A DNA stretch of 64,000 nucleotides from Diaporthe sp. PMI_573 (taxonomy: Eukaryota > Ascomycota > Sordariomycetes > Diaporthales > Diaporthaceae). Position numbers and translations under genes: made by a program. The DNA lies in contig JAJTUP010000001.1 in the NCBI GenBank assembly GCA_021399435.1, forward strand, positions 4,052,597 through 4,116,596, read 5' to 3'. The notes under the pieces are model-generated. The model did no database searches, was not told the DNA's origin, and saw only the letters and a program-made list of their open reading frames with translations. This document shows, in pieces, positions 34,714 to 46,064 of the stretch. The first letter of the stretch is position 1. Every line of letters starts with the position of its first letter.

Positions 34714-36675
34714 ATGGCATCGCTCTCTTCTTTCAAGCTGGTCACGGACCTTGATATCACGCGAAGCCAATGGGCGGGCTTTGCCGTGGCAACTGTGAGT
34801 GTCATATCTTTACACTCCAACGATGAGTCGACAGAAGCAATTTAACAGACCCAACCACAGGTGGCGCTGTACGCGGCGGTTCGCTGTGCATACCTTCTGT
34901 ATTTCCATCCCTTGGCAAAGTACCCCGGTCCACGAATCGCGGCTGTGTCCAACATTTGGTGGGCATATCATTGGTGAGCTGATACCACCGCACGGAATGG
35001 CCTTGCACAGTGACCTGACGACGCCAGGCTCTCTGGACGCTATCCCTGGGCGATTGCGAGAGCGTTGGACGATTATGGTGAGTCCCACGCTCAAGGCACC
35101 AAATTCGGCATTGACGCGTGTGTGCAGGTGACGTGGTCCGTATTGGCCCGAACGAGGTTGTCTTCATCACTCCCAAGGCATCAGAAGGTGCGTCCCAAGT
35201 CTGCAAACAGCGGCCGGATGGAATTGAACTCATCTCGCATGACAGATATATACGATTCTCATACCAAACATCTGGAGCATTTCACCAGGACAGACTGGCT
35301 GGATCTCGGTGAGGGAGAGGACGGCATTAACTGGGAAAGGGACCCCGTCAGACATCGGCAGGTCCGCAAAAATCTTTCGCCGGCCTTCAGCGTGCAGTCA
35401 CTCAATGCCAAGGAGCCCACACTACACAAGCATGTTGACTATTTCCTCGAGAGAATGAGAGAACTTCGGAACGACAAGAATGGGGTTGACCTTCGAGAGG
35501 TATGATATCGAGATCTTTCCTGGATGATGCTTTGCGGGAGAAGTACTGACACGCACGTGGAAGTGGACTGACTGGCTCGCCCTCGATATATCGGCAGACA
35601 TGGCGTACAGCCGGGAGATGAAGCAGATGCAGACAAGTGAGTTGGTCCCGAAACTCAGAACCTGCTACAAATTGCATGTTACTGAGAGCAAATAGTGAAG
35701 AATGCACCCCTCCTTGATGCAATATGGGCAGTGAACTTCTTCCTCGCGGTTAATGCCGTGACGAAGAAGTTCCGTCTATTAGCCCCATTAAAATTTCTCT
35801 TCGTCCCGCCTTCTCTGCTGCCTACACTTCCGCGAACTTTGGGATTGAATCACAAAGAGGTAGTGGATCGAATCAACCGCCGCGGCAACACCACTCACCT
35901 CGATTACTTCGAACATCTTTGCCCTCCAGATGCTCCAGAGCCTGAGAGGAAAGAGCTCAAGCATATGGAGATCGTTGCTGGTCAGCTTTTGAGTGCTGGA
36001 TACGAACCAATTTCCAGCCAGTTTCTCTGCACGCTCATGTTCCTCATACAAGATCCTACCAGTTACCAGCACCTTGTCAAGGAGATCAGAGCTAAATTCA
36101 CTAGCACTCACGAGATCGACACGGAGTCGGTGGCTCATCTTAGGTTTCTCAATGCTTGCCTGATGGAAACACTGCGGATCACAGTCATCGGTGCCAACGG
36201 ACTACCTCGCATATCACCTGGCGCCGTTGTGGACGGCCATTACATTGAGAAGGGGATAGTTGTCCAGTATGGTCACTTCGCATTCACGCGAAGCCCTCGA
36301 TATTTCCAAGATCCAAAACTATTCAAGCCCCAGCGCTGGCTTCCGCAGGACCATGAACACTGGGATGCTACCTTTGCTGATGATGCCAGGGAGGCCTTTT
36401 GGCCGTTCAGGTTTGTTCACCCCCATACTATTTCATGCATCTACGGAGAACCAAGAACTAATTAATTTACGTTCAGTCGTGGACCACGGAGCTGTCCGGG
36501 CATGGGCTCGGCGTGGAGACAAACCCGCCTCTTCATCGCCAAAGTTCTATGGGAATTTGACGTAGATTTGGTCCCTGGGGAGGAAGTTATCTTCGATCGT
36601 GATTTCCGCTCGTATGCAATGTGGGACAAACCCAAGATCCGCGCGAGGTTTCGCCCAATCACCAAAGACATTTAA
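34714..36675 (+). CDS. Cytochrome P450 monooxygenase
   Basis: Eight exons (34714-34794, 34861-34973, 35028-35077, 35128-35187, 35246-35499, 35564-35636, 35696-36410, 36477-36675) join in frame to 514 residues. The N-terminal membrane anchor is [20 protein letters not shown], followed by the [12 protein letters not shown] hinge. The C-helix has [14 protein letters not shown]. The K-helix ExxR is ETLR in CLMETLRI, the PERF region is LFKPQRW, and the haem loop is [10 protein letters not shown] with the axial cysteine, its F and S separated by the last intron. The I-helix reads [13 protein letters not shown]: the usual acidic-threonine pair after AG is E-P, so the oxygen-activating threonine is absent. 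The protein would sit in the ER membrane and use a P450 reductase. Substrate unknown; no biosynthetic backbone gene is adjacent. Confidence 0.9.
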
Positions 36676-37275
36676 ACACCTTGATGGCCTCTGAGGGCCT
36701 GACATATGTAGTGGACATGAATGAGTGTTCAGCGCACGGTCAAGTCTAATTGGACCTGCACTGTTTTGTGACGTGTGGACTGTCCGGTTTTGCAAGATTG
36801 CCTGGAATGAGTTATACGGAACTAGATGAATAACTGAAGACTTTGCAGCCTTGAACCCAGTTTGATCCCTTGACAAATGTGTGATACTTGTGTGCAACGG
36901 AATTCAACAGCTGTGACAGCTCCGGAGGGGCGGCAGGGTTAGGGTCTTGACGCCGTTCTCAGCGCCCCACAGTCCACATTCACTTGGATAGCTGCTGTGG
37001 TACCTCGGTAGTCTCGAAGATGGTCGATCTCTAAGGACTGTCAAGTCACATAATGGCACAGATCACTATGAACGATGACCAAATATTCCTGGCTGCTTCT
37101 GACCAAATTCGAACAAGGCGATGTACAACATGCAGTGTTCCGGGATCGCCCCGGTCTGACCAGTTCCTATCTCTGCCGCGGCCCGTCTGGCACAATAAAA
37201 GTACCTTGCCCCTGGTGATAGTCACGTCAAGTCTCGATATCACTCTACTCGGACCCACGGCACAATAGGGCATAG
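36676..37275. other. Intergenic, no supported gene
   Basis: Only short, motif-free frames are present downstream of the P450 gene. Confidence 0.4.
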
Positions 37276-37577
37276 CTCAAGGAGATAGTTCACCTAAAGT
37301 CTCGGTTGACAATTCACTCCCTCTCGACCAGCGGGCCGTGCAAAGTCAATTGGCTACTCAGTTCGAAGACTTCGAACTCGGTACAGGCACCGAGGCTTCC
37401 CCCTTAGTTACGAGTCTCAGTTCCCACATTGTAAGTGCAGCCTTGTCCACTCTACCCATCACCACTGCTACCTCTACTGTCAGCGAGGCCGATGAATGTT
37501 TGGGATTTACCACGATTTACGTTCCCAGCGCCACAGTTACTGTCACTATCACGGCAGCCGCTGGTCTGTCAGCCTGA
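37276..37577 (+). CDS. Possible terminal exon of a Ser/Thr-rich surface protein
   Basis: A frame without its own ATG opens after a CATAG acceptor-like site. It codes about 100 residues ending TIYVPSATVTVTITAAAGLSA. The ATVTVT motif is common in fungal cell-wall proteins and in their linkers. No upstream exon can be matched with confidence, so this may be the end of a decayed gene. The pogo-like transposon begins 130 bases further on. Confidence 0.2.
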
Positions 37578-37707
37578 GCGAGTGGGCATCTCATAGAATG
37601 CAACGGATTTAACATCATGAGGGCTAATGCGTCAGTTCATTCCTTATATAGTGATTATAAACGCTGGATCTATCATCATAACTATTTCCCCATGAGATCG
37701 ATGCTTA

Positions 37708-37749
37708 ACGTGCCCGGCCCGGATCTCGGCCCACCCCCGTTCTCGGCCG
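37708..37749 (+). repeat. Left terminal inverted repeat of the pogo-like element
   Basis: It begins ACGTGCCCGGCCCGGATCTC and continues to TCTCGGCCG. It is identical over 42 bases to the reverse complement of the right end. Confidence 0.95.
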
Positions 37750-37793
37750 GCCCACACCCGCGTTCACGCGTGCACGCGTCTGTACCCACCCCC

Positions 37794-37800
37794 TATAAAA
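37794..37800 (+). promoter_or_regulatory. TATA box of the transposase gene
   Basis: TATAAAA lies about 70 bases before the transposase ATG at 37869. Confidence 0.55.
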
Positions 37801-37868
37801 TCAACGTTTTCTTCACGAGGACTTTTTTTCTGGTCACCAAACTTCTTCCAGGCATTATTCTTGTTATC

Positions 37869-39511
37869 ATGAAGCCCTATGGTGAAATTGAGATGCACGA
37901 CGCCATCGTGGCGGTCAGGGATGGCATGCCCGTCAGGGAGGCTTCCAGGACCTGGCATATTCCACGCTCAACACTTCAAAGTCGTCTCGCCGGCTGCCAA
38001 AGCCATCACGCGTCGCCGCCAACCCTCTGAGGGTTCTTTCTGACCATCAGGAGGACCAATTGGCGATGTTTTTGGTCAACCAAAGCAGCCTTGGCCATGC
38101 CCTAACTCGCTGGGAAACGAGGGCCCTGGCGGCCCGTCTGGGCTCCTCGGGGAAGGAGGTCGATCCTCTCGGAAAAAAGTGGCTAAGGGCCTTCCTCCTT
38201 CGTCACCCTATCCTCCGAAGCCGTAAGTATCAGCGCGTTGAAGCAAAGCGGCTTAGGGCAGCCACCAAACAGAACGTCGGGTCGTGGTTTGACTTCATGG
38301 GGCTACCTATCGTGAAGGCGATTAAGCCGGCCAACCGATGGAACGCCGACGAGGGTGGGCTTATGGAGGGCAAGTCAGAGAAGGCCCTGACTATCGGCTA
38401 TTCTGACGGCAGCGAGCTTCTTCAGAAGGACTTTAATTCGAGAGCGTGGACCTCCTTCCTCGAGTGTATCTCTGCTACGGGCAAGTCCCTGATTCCTCTG
38501 ATTATTTTCAAGGGACTAAGCATTTAGCAGCAGTGGTTTCCTATCGCCCTTGAAGATCACGACGGCTGGCAGTTTACGGCGACGAAAAAGGGGTGGATGG
38601 AGGAACCTATTGCTATCCACTGGCTTCGGAGGGTCTTCCTTCTGCTGACGGCGCCGGAAGACCCCTCTGAATGGCGCCTTCTCGTGATCGATGGGCACCA
38701 CACACACACAACGGTGGATTTTATGTGGGAATGCTTCTCGAATAAGGTGTATATCGTTTTTTTGCCAGCCCATACCTCACATATGCTTCAACCGCTAGAT
38801 GTGGCGGTCTTTGGCCCTCTAAAGACTGCCTTCAAGAAGCATCTCGGCCAACAAGGAGGGCACGATTCATCGTCAGTCGTGGCAAAGAAACGTTTCCTTT
38901 ATTGCTATCACAAGGCCCGAATAGAGGCACTTACGGAGTCAAATATCTATTCTGGCTGGCGGGCGACGGGTCTTTGGCCGTTATCTAAGCATAGGGCACT
39001 TGGAAGCCACTTTATCGAAGACAACCGCGTAAAGGAAGCAAAAACGCTGGAATTGGCTGCTGGCGATGGCTTCAGTAGCCATTTTTGCACCGATAAGTGC
39101 TTTTGTCTGCCGCGAGGGACCTTTTTTGCGACCCCTAAGCGGTCTCAAGAGCTACGTGGCATGGTGGCCCGGTATGCCCGTCGGAAGCAACTGAGCCCCA
39201 CACAACGACTCCTCTTCAGGAAAATTCTCAAGAGCTGGGACCAGAAAGACGTTAGTCTGACGATGTCCTCACAAAAAGCCCAGGAGCTGGAACGCCAAAT
39301 TGAAGTCAGCAGGGCGGTCCGAAGGAAGAAGGTTCAACTTGACCCAAATGAGCTTTTCGCCAGCATTGAGGCTATTCAGAGGACCCAAATAGAAGCCGGC
39401 GTGGTACCAGAAGATAGCGACGGGTCAGAAGAGTCAGAAACACCATCAGAAATGGGGTCAACTATCGTGGTGGCGGTGGCGTCGGCGTCACGGCGAAGGC
39501 GGCGTGGGTGA
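37869..39511 (+). pseudogene. Pogo/Fot1-like transposase, broken
   Basis: The N-terminus MKPYGEIEMHDAIVAV followed by VREASRTWHIPRSTLQSRL is a psq-type helix-turn-helix for DNA binding. A CENPB-type second helix-turn-helix region follows (LGKKWLRAFLLRHP). The DDE nuclease shows its three acidic residues in NADEGG, VIDGHHTHTT and LPAHTSHMLQPLDVAVFGPLK. Two defects separate these parts. There is a frame change near 37985-38005, between the first and second helix-turn-helix regions. There is also an in-frame TAG at 38525, where the flanking frame on both sides is the same (CAG to TAG would explain it). The C-terminus is a charged tail ending RRRRG. The protein is therefore probably not made in full. 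Confidence 0.85.
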
Positions 39512-39518
39512 CGGAGGG

Positions 39519-39560
39519 CGGCCGAGAACGGGGGTGGGCCGAGATCCGGGCCGGGCACGT
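39519..39560 (-). repeat. Right terminal inverted repeat of the pogo-like element
   Basis: Reverse complement of 37708-37749 with no mismatch over 42 bases; followed by the TA target site. Confidence 0.95.
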
Positions 39561-39562
39561 TA

Positions 39563-40198
39563 TTGCTCTGTCATATAATATTTGTTGTGTTTCTTCCTCC
39601 CATCGGCAACACAGTTTTGTTACCCTAGGGTACTTTTTCAGGCTGTCTGTGTACTTCGTTTGAATGATACCGATAGTTAACAATCATGGCAGACAATCTG
39701 AGAGTCCGATATGCTCAGATTGCAACTTTTCTACACCATAGAACTCTGCATGATACCAGAGTCGGTCTACAACTGCATGCTGTTCGCTGTACTGTTGTGA
39801 GATATTGGTCGTTGACTTTGAATTGATTGCACTTAAGAAACCTGCATGTTGATATCGTACTCGCTGACAAGATAAGAACATGTTCCTGCCGTGGTATTAC
39901 AGTGAAGCTCACACCCCGTGAAGGATAGAAGTGAGATGATAGATCACTTATCATTTCAAAGGGTGACAATATGTCTTTTACCACCAAGGAATAACTGATT
40001 ATTTCACCAATACTGGCTTGAAAGAATTTGAACTGAACGTGACAGTCGTTTTGTAGTGGAAAACAGAAGGTATTGGGAACCATCAATGATGTAGAAACTC
40101 GCTCGATTGCTCAAGTTTTCCAAAACAATAGGTATAAAAATAATGCCCATAGCTGCTGTCTTTAATCCAAAAGGGGAGGAAAGTATGTACTGAGATTC
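39563..40198. other. Intergenic, no supported gene
   Basis: Short frames only; this is the 3' flank of the small gene at 40199-40591 and of the transposon. Confidence 0.4.
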
Positions 40199-40591
40199 TC
40201 AATGAACATCTATCTCCTGCTTGAAGCTCAAGAGTCCGGATGCGTTCGAAGGTATCCTCCGGAGGCTGGGACATGATCGGACCAGGTCGGCCTGAAATAT
40301 CAGCATACCGCTGGGGATTTCGGAACTTGATACGGGAATATTTACCAGTTTGAATTCTTTGGACGCTTTAATTTGGTAGCAGTTGTGTCGCATCTGTACA
40401 TGCGGAGAATTAGCCTGGGAACAGGACAGTCGACTTCAATCTTGGTCACTGACCTCTACTGCAAATTGCCCTTCACCGAATAGCCTTTCCAGTTCTTTTG
40501 AGAGCAATATCGGGTCAAGTACATATTTCGCAGGCACTGCACGCTCGATAGTGAGTCGAGAATCACAAGTCTCGTCCGTCTCTGTGGCCAT
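40199..40591 (-). CDS. Small protein of an unrecognised 'MRHN' family, copy B
   Basis: Three exons (40591-40454, 40393-40346, 40291-40199) join in frame to 92 residues, starting MATETDETCD. Exon 1 ends with YVLDPILLSKELERLFGEG followed by QFAVE. Exon 2 is exactly 48 bases and begins MRHNCYQIKASKEFKL. The donor sites are GTCAGT and GTAAAT, the acceptors TACAG and TTCAG. A second gene 1.2 kb away has the same layout: an exon ending in DP-x-x-L-x3-L-x3-FG-x-G and an acidic VE or IE, then a 48-base exon starting MRHN, then a short third exon. No signal peptide or membrane segment is visible. The fold and role are unknown to me; the helix-then-strand pattern could form a small alpha/beta domain. 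Confidence 0.6.
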
Positions 40592-41749
40592 GCTCAAACT
40601 TTTGGCGGGGGGGTCTGCGACGCCCTGGGATAATTCGGGCACGAGTTGTAAGGAATGCGGATATCACTTCAGCAACTAATTGCTTGACGGAAAAGAGACC
40701 AAAGATTTTGTCAAGTGAGCCTGCTGAAGACAGGGAGGCATTTTTTGATTTGGATAGTATTTCACAAGGGCGGATATATGGTCGAACGGTCTTTGTGTGC
40801 TGAACGGCAAATTTAGGGCTGAAGTAGGAATTGCCGTGCAGGAAGCCTGACGTGCAAACCCATTGGCAGCGGCAAATTAGGGGCTTAGCCGTGGCGAGCC
40901 GCTCTCGGGTTTTTACACTTCGCCTCTGCAGTATTACGGAACATGAAGTAACCGAATCGGGCAGCACTCGAACGTGAACCACTCGCTAAGCAGCATGCAG
41001 TAGGCTGGGTGAGTTGGGACGTATTCGGCCTGAAATGCAGGCGACCTGATTTAGAACACTGAGAGAATAGGCGAGATTGTTGAGGACGCTTCACCGCCTG
41101 GCTTTGCGCATGCAAATAATGGGATGTGGAAAAATAGATGGGCAAGTAATACAACGCACAATCTACTGACACTCGGTCTGTCACCGAGTTTGCTCCCCAT
41201 CAGCATGTCAGACTCAGATTGAAAATTTTTACATATTGCAACCTCGGACAACCCGGGCATTTGATGACTTTGGGGGCGTCATTTTGGTGGACTGTCGCAC
41301 ACACATGTCCCACGGTCAAGCAAAGCGGCCTGAAGAGACGGAAATAATATGGAATTTTCACAGACACTGTATGCCCAGGTGGCAGGAAGATTATAGCGGT
41401 TTGCACAGTTGGTGCTGAAAAGTATCAAATGTGGTTGAGGATTCGATGCACAACATTTGCATTCGGAGTCAGGCCATTAAGAGCACGAAGCACCATGCCA
41501 GGGATCGAGTGCGGTGGGATCTGGATTTTGCCGTAGTGATACAGGTCGCTGCATAAGCTACCTATGCGTCGGGGCTGGCAGGCATTTTAGAGGGGAGCGA
41601 AGTCTGCTGCTGACGGTGCTGATCCAAAATTTCAAGTTGTGAGGAAGGCGATATGAGTCTGCAGATGTTCTACATTCTGGACAACATTTGTTCCCTGGTT
41701 GTCGATTCCTGAGGAGAGTTGGGCTCTTCTTTTTGGTCGAGACAAATTG
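40592..41749. other. Spacer between the two MRHN genes, nothing else supported
   Basis: No motif-bearing frame can be supported. It should contain the promoter of copy B near its low-coordinate end and the 3' flank of copy A near its high end. Confidence 0.4.
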
Positions 41750-42144
41750 TCACCAATATCGACATTCGAGAATTTCATTCTACAGAATCCGGTGTCAGGG
41801 TGCTGGAGCCCAATCGTGTGCTAACGCGGTGCGGCTGTGCTCTCACCTGTGTCAAAGGAGCCCAGGAGAGCAAGATGAACTTGTTGTGGCGCATCTGTCG
41901 AAATGTCAGTGTATGATCGCGGGATATCAATGCATGAGCTGTGATGCAGCAGTGTACACACCTCTATTTGGTAGTTCCCAAGGCCGAATCTGTGAATGAG
42001 TTTGTCGTGTAGCTTCTGGGGGTCTATCAGTCGGCTGTCGATGATCTGGCTCGATGGTTGCCGGCTGTGTTGCGTCTTGGGCTGCCCACGAGGCACACTA
42101 CGCCTGAGCGAGGATAAGCTAATGTGTGGCCTGCATGCAGGCAT
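41750..42144 (-). CDS. Small protein of an unrecognised 'MRHN' family, copy A
   Basis: Three exons (42144-41962, 41894-41847, 41779-41750) join in frame to 86 residues. Exon 1 starts MPACRPHISL and ends LIDPQKLHDKLIHRFGLG then NYQIE. The donor is GTGTGT and the acceptor CGACAG. Exon 2 is exactly 48 bases and begins MRHNKFILLSWAPLTQ, and exon 3 adds nine residues. Compared with copy B, the DP, L, L, FG-x-G, final E, and MRHN positions are conserved, and both the phase (0) and the place of the intron before MRHN are identical, which is strong evidence for real genes of common descent. The first 30 residues and the end are not alike. The exact start and third exon are less certain than the conserved core. 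Confidence 0.58.
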
Positions 42145-42672
42145 CAGAAATGTTTGTCAACTTACTCCATCTTGTCTTATTTGCACGACCTGGCAAACAA
42201 GGCTCTGCACTGCTTCGCTCCCTCGGTCTCTGCGAACCGGTGCTTGATGAAGAGCTGGAACAGAGGCCCTCCTCCGGGAGGGGAACAGTAGGCATACTTG
42301 GGTGCGTCAGCTGGGGGCTGGGTAGCGGCGTGTGCCGTGGAACGTCACATATCACTTTCTCGGGTACCATTTATTGGAGTAATTTCCTTTTACGACTTGC
42401 ATGCATGCATGTGCTTTTGCAGCATGCATGCCAGCGTGTTTGCCTTTTTCCACAGTGGCCCATCACAGCAAATCGACGCATCCACTACCAAAGCTCACTG
42501 CATAATACGTATTTGTCTACTTTACATCGAGGGTAGACCTCTGGTACGCATCTTGGGAGACAGCCTGTAGAATACCGAAAGGCAGAATCGCTGTCTATTA
42601 AGAATCCAACTCTGCATTATTACACTTGGCTAGTCAACACAATTACTTTGAGCGCGCAAAAGCTTTAGTCAC
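42145..42672. other. Intergenic, no supported gene
   Basis: Contains several GCATGCATGC palindromic runs (around 42398-42431). Plausible promoter region for the kinase gene and for MRHN copy A, which diverge from it. Confidence 0.4.
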
Positions 42673-45577
42673 ATGCAATCGATGGCGAGCTTGATTCAAT
42701 CTTTAAAGAGTTGCGGGCCCACAGGGGGAGATCTTCCCTGCTACGATGATGATTACTCGCCACGAACTGAGACCCAATCTCTTGGCCATATGGTGACAGG
42801 GCTTCCCTTGATATCTTTTGAAGCGTTGAGGCCTAAAGCGAGTCAACGTGGACGAGTAGATTTCAGCAACGTTCGAATAGCTCAATGGATATGCCACGAG
42901 CCCAACCTCTTGGTGTGAGTCTAGCCCAGGGAACCTTCCTGCTGTTATTCTCGGGCTGATCATTTGCAGGGATTGGACGGTGGTTTCATTAACGCATGGT
43001 CTAACGATCTAAAGGTTCAGACAAAATCTGACGACACTGGCTCTCCAAGTTCTGAGGCTGAAAGTAGTACTGCCGTCTACGACGGCGGCGATTCTGGCCA
43101 GTTGCGGCAGAGGCGGACACGAAGCGCATCATACCCAGCTGTTGCAAATAAGGAACAGCTCATTAAGGATGTTGGCTCCAATTTCGTCTGTTCCAACCAT
43201 ACAGAGGTGGACACATCTGAACCGAAGGCCACGACTTCGCGGGAACAGTCATCATCTTGCGACGACACAACACTTGAACCAGAAACAGAAGACGGAACCA
43301 GCCTGGAGAACAGGATCTTGGGTGCGCTTGAGGTATCTTCAGGGAGACACGGAAGAAGGTTCCTTCCATTCAGCCGAATGGAGAACATACTCACCTACGA
43401 CGCTATTCTTAAGGAGCTGCAGATCCACTACCAGGACTGGACGCCAGAAGATTTGCAATCTCTTGCTCATGAGATATTCGATGAGATCAAACTGCCAGAC
43501 TCAAATCTGACGACAAGGAGGAAAATCTTCGGAACTTTGGTCCGAATAAACAAGGCGGCTTGGATCACCCAATTCATCGAAGAGGGTCTTTGTGATTCTG
43601 ACCTCCCTTTCTACTTTCCCAGTTCCAACGAACCATATCAATCGGTGGTCAGGATAACAAATGAAGGGAATAGAGTTTCCATTCAATGTTTCACCGTCCC
43701 TCGATGGAAACCCTTGGAGCGAGAATTATTTGAGCAATACCAATGGGAGTTCCAAGCCCCATTCTTCCAAGTCACGCCTACCAAAGGTCAACGGAAGCGG
43801 CCTATCCATTATGCCTTGCGCGATAACAGTATTCTTCCATTTACTGAGGACTTTGAAGGAGAGGGAACAGGATCCATGTACTCAGGTGGATACTCGGAGG
43901 TGTGGCGTGTTCGCATACACCCTGCTCATCATAGTCATCCATCGGTAAGACATCGGCCCACCTAGACCTGCACGCCTACCACGCGTGAACATCATCGCTG
44001 ATCGGACTTGTACAAACTTAGAGCGACAACCCTTATTTTGCAGTGAAGCGCCTCAGGCCCACTAATCGAACGCTCGAGATGTTCAAGCAAGAGGTCGCGA
44101 CATTGAAACGCTTGAGCGAACGGAACCATGCTCATTTGATGAGACTTGAGCTCACTTACGAATATCAAGAACGCTTCCATCTGCTCTTCCGCTGGGCTGA
44201 CGGAAATCTGAGAGACTATTGGGAGAGGCACCCGAGGCCAACTAATATACCTAGAACTCATTCATTTGCAGTTTGGGTCAGTCAACAGTGTCTCGGACTG
44301 GCGGAGGCGTTGATGATTATACACGAATGTCCCCCTGACAGCGACCTCACCACCAACGACGAGACCAACGGCCTGGCGCTCCAGCGAACCAACGGCCGTC
44401 ACGGAGACATCAAGCCTGAGAACATCCTGTGGTTTCAGCCTCACGAGTGTAACGACGATCGAAACAAAGACCAAGGTAAACTCGTCATATCAGATTTTGG
44501 GTTGACGGAATTCCATCGGGATGAAACAGGACTGGTCAGCCCCATGAACATAGCAATGTCGCCGACCTACAGCGCTCCAGAATACGAAGTCTCCGAGACG
44601 ATCTCTCAAAGTTTTGACATTTGGAGCATGGGATGTGTCCTATGTAAGTGAATCTAAGCATCCTTGCCGGTCCTGATTACCCGCCAGGACCCTAGATGTG
44701 TTGCAGCATATCATTTCTGTTACTAACCAATGTTCCATCCGACCAGTGGAGTTCTTCGTTTGGTATATGAAAGGGTTTCAAGCTTTCGACCAATTCTCCA
44801 GGGACCGTGCCGCCGAAGATAATACAGTGCCGATCAGGAGGGATAATTATTTCAAAGTGGTCAGAAACGCGCAGGTGAATGATGGGAGAGTTTCAAAAGA
44901 AGCTGTATTGAAGAAAGCAGTGGCATCGGTAAGCACGATGAGCAGTACTGAAACATCCTTAGTCCTATTCTAACATGCTCTTTCAGCAATTCGAAAGCCT
45001 ACGTCAGCATCCTGAGATCTCGGAATTCATTGTCGACGCCCTCGACTTCATCGAAGAGAAAATGCTTCGCATGGGCCCAGAGAAGAGGTCAACTTCCAAA
45101 GAAGTCGTCGAAAGGTTCCGTGAGATTTACAAAAAGGCCTCGGCTGATGCACACTATTGCCTTGAACCAGTGCCTGGTCGTCCAAAACGCGTCAATACCG
45201 ACCTATCAACGCTCGCACCACATGTGTTCAACCCAATCGAAAGTGAGCTGTCAAATCCACAGCCATCGCAACACATCATCCAGAGAGACCAAAACAAGTC
45301 ACTTCCCGTCACCGGAGCGGTCGAGGAGCGTCAATCGACGGTCGAGAGCAGGAATCAGTCGATGTCGACGAACGAAGAGGCAAGGTCTTGGCCGAGGTCG
45401 CGAGATTTTCGAGGAAGCAGACAGCTGGACCATTCGCCGCCATCAACGAACCGAAGTTCGTCTAGAAGTACATACCAAACCAGCCACAAGCTTCCGCTGC
45501 CCATGGATGATGAGAATGAACACAGTGGGAAGCGGCGTGGCCTACGCCAGAGACTTCGATATCTTCTGTGTTGGTAG
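42673..45577 (+). CDS. Fungal-specific serine/threonine protein kinase
   Basis: Five exons (42673-42912, 42970-43944, 44022-44643, 44747-44928, 44987-45577) sum to 869 residues in one frame; the first donor (GTGTGA) is the weakest junction. The N-terminal 300 residues form an acidic serine-rich region followed by a conserved-looking block (YDAILKELQIHYQDWTPEDL, HEIFDEIKLPD) that in many fungal proteins precedes this kinase type. Kinase landmarks are YSGGYSEVWRV (glycine loop), FAVKRL (lysine), HGDIKPENILW (catalytic loop with HGD instead of HRD), ISDFGL (DFG), PTYSAPEYE (APE) and SFDIWSMGCVLL. About 140 disordered residues ending in a basic RQRLRYLLCW tail follow. Loss of the HRD arginine means regulation by activation-loop phosphorylation is probably not needed. 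Substrate and pathway are unknown; related kinases are often near self/non-self recognition loci. Confidence 0.85.
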
Positions 45578-46064
45578 GGCCAGGGAAAACCTCCGAATTG
45601 TATATTGATTCGTGGTGTTAGAGATGGGCTTTTGAAGCTTATTATTATTGGGTGAAGTACATGGAGTTCTTTCATAACTAAAATTCCGGCATGTATATGA
45701 ATCCGGTGATAAAATCAGCTTCCCAATATACCCCACAATGCGGAAATTCCCCACCACAGTCACCGGCTATCAACGAATCTATAGGCTCATGAAACAAAAG
45801 AAAGAAACGAATGCTCAGAAATTCCTGTTTCCTGATGCCCAACATTGTCTCTGCCTTGTTCGTACTCAGCGCTGGATAATTAGCCTTGGGAGTGCTTGCA
45901 CACCTCGGAACCCATGAGCTTCATCGAGACTCCTCCTTGCCTTGAGTAGGTATAATAACTTGACTCAGGGAAATTTCTATGTAGCCATTACCGTCAAAAG
46001 CGGCAATAGGAATATCCCTTCTCAGTATTGCAAGTGCTATAGTCAAAGCGCCACCAACTTCACA
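45578..46064. other. Spacer between convergent genes
   Basis: 3' flanks of the kinase and the flavoprotein gene; no gene seen. Confidence 0.45.

Larger units (their letters stand above)
37708..39560 (+). mobile_element. Pogo/Fot1-type (Tc1-mariner superfamily) DNA transposon, 1853 bp
   Basis: The element has perfect 42-bp terminal inverted repeats and is flanked by TA on both sides (37706-37707 and 39561-39562), the target duplication of this superfamily. It encodes one DDE transposase in the plus orientation, broken by a frameshift and a stop codon. It is GC-rich and its ends are unmutated, so insertion looks recent. The single copy here could be mobilised by an intact relative elsewhere. 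Confidence 0.93.
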
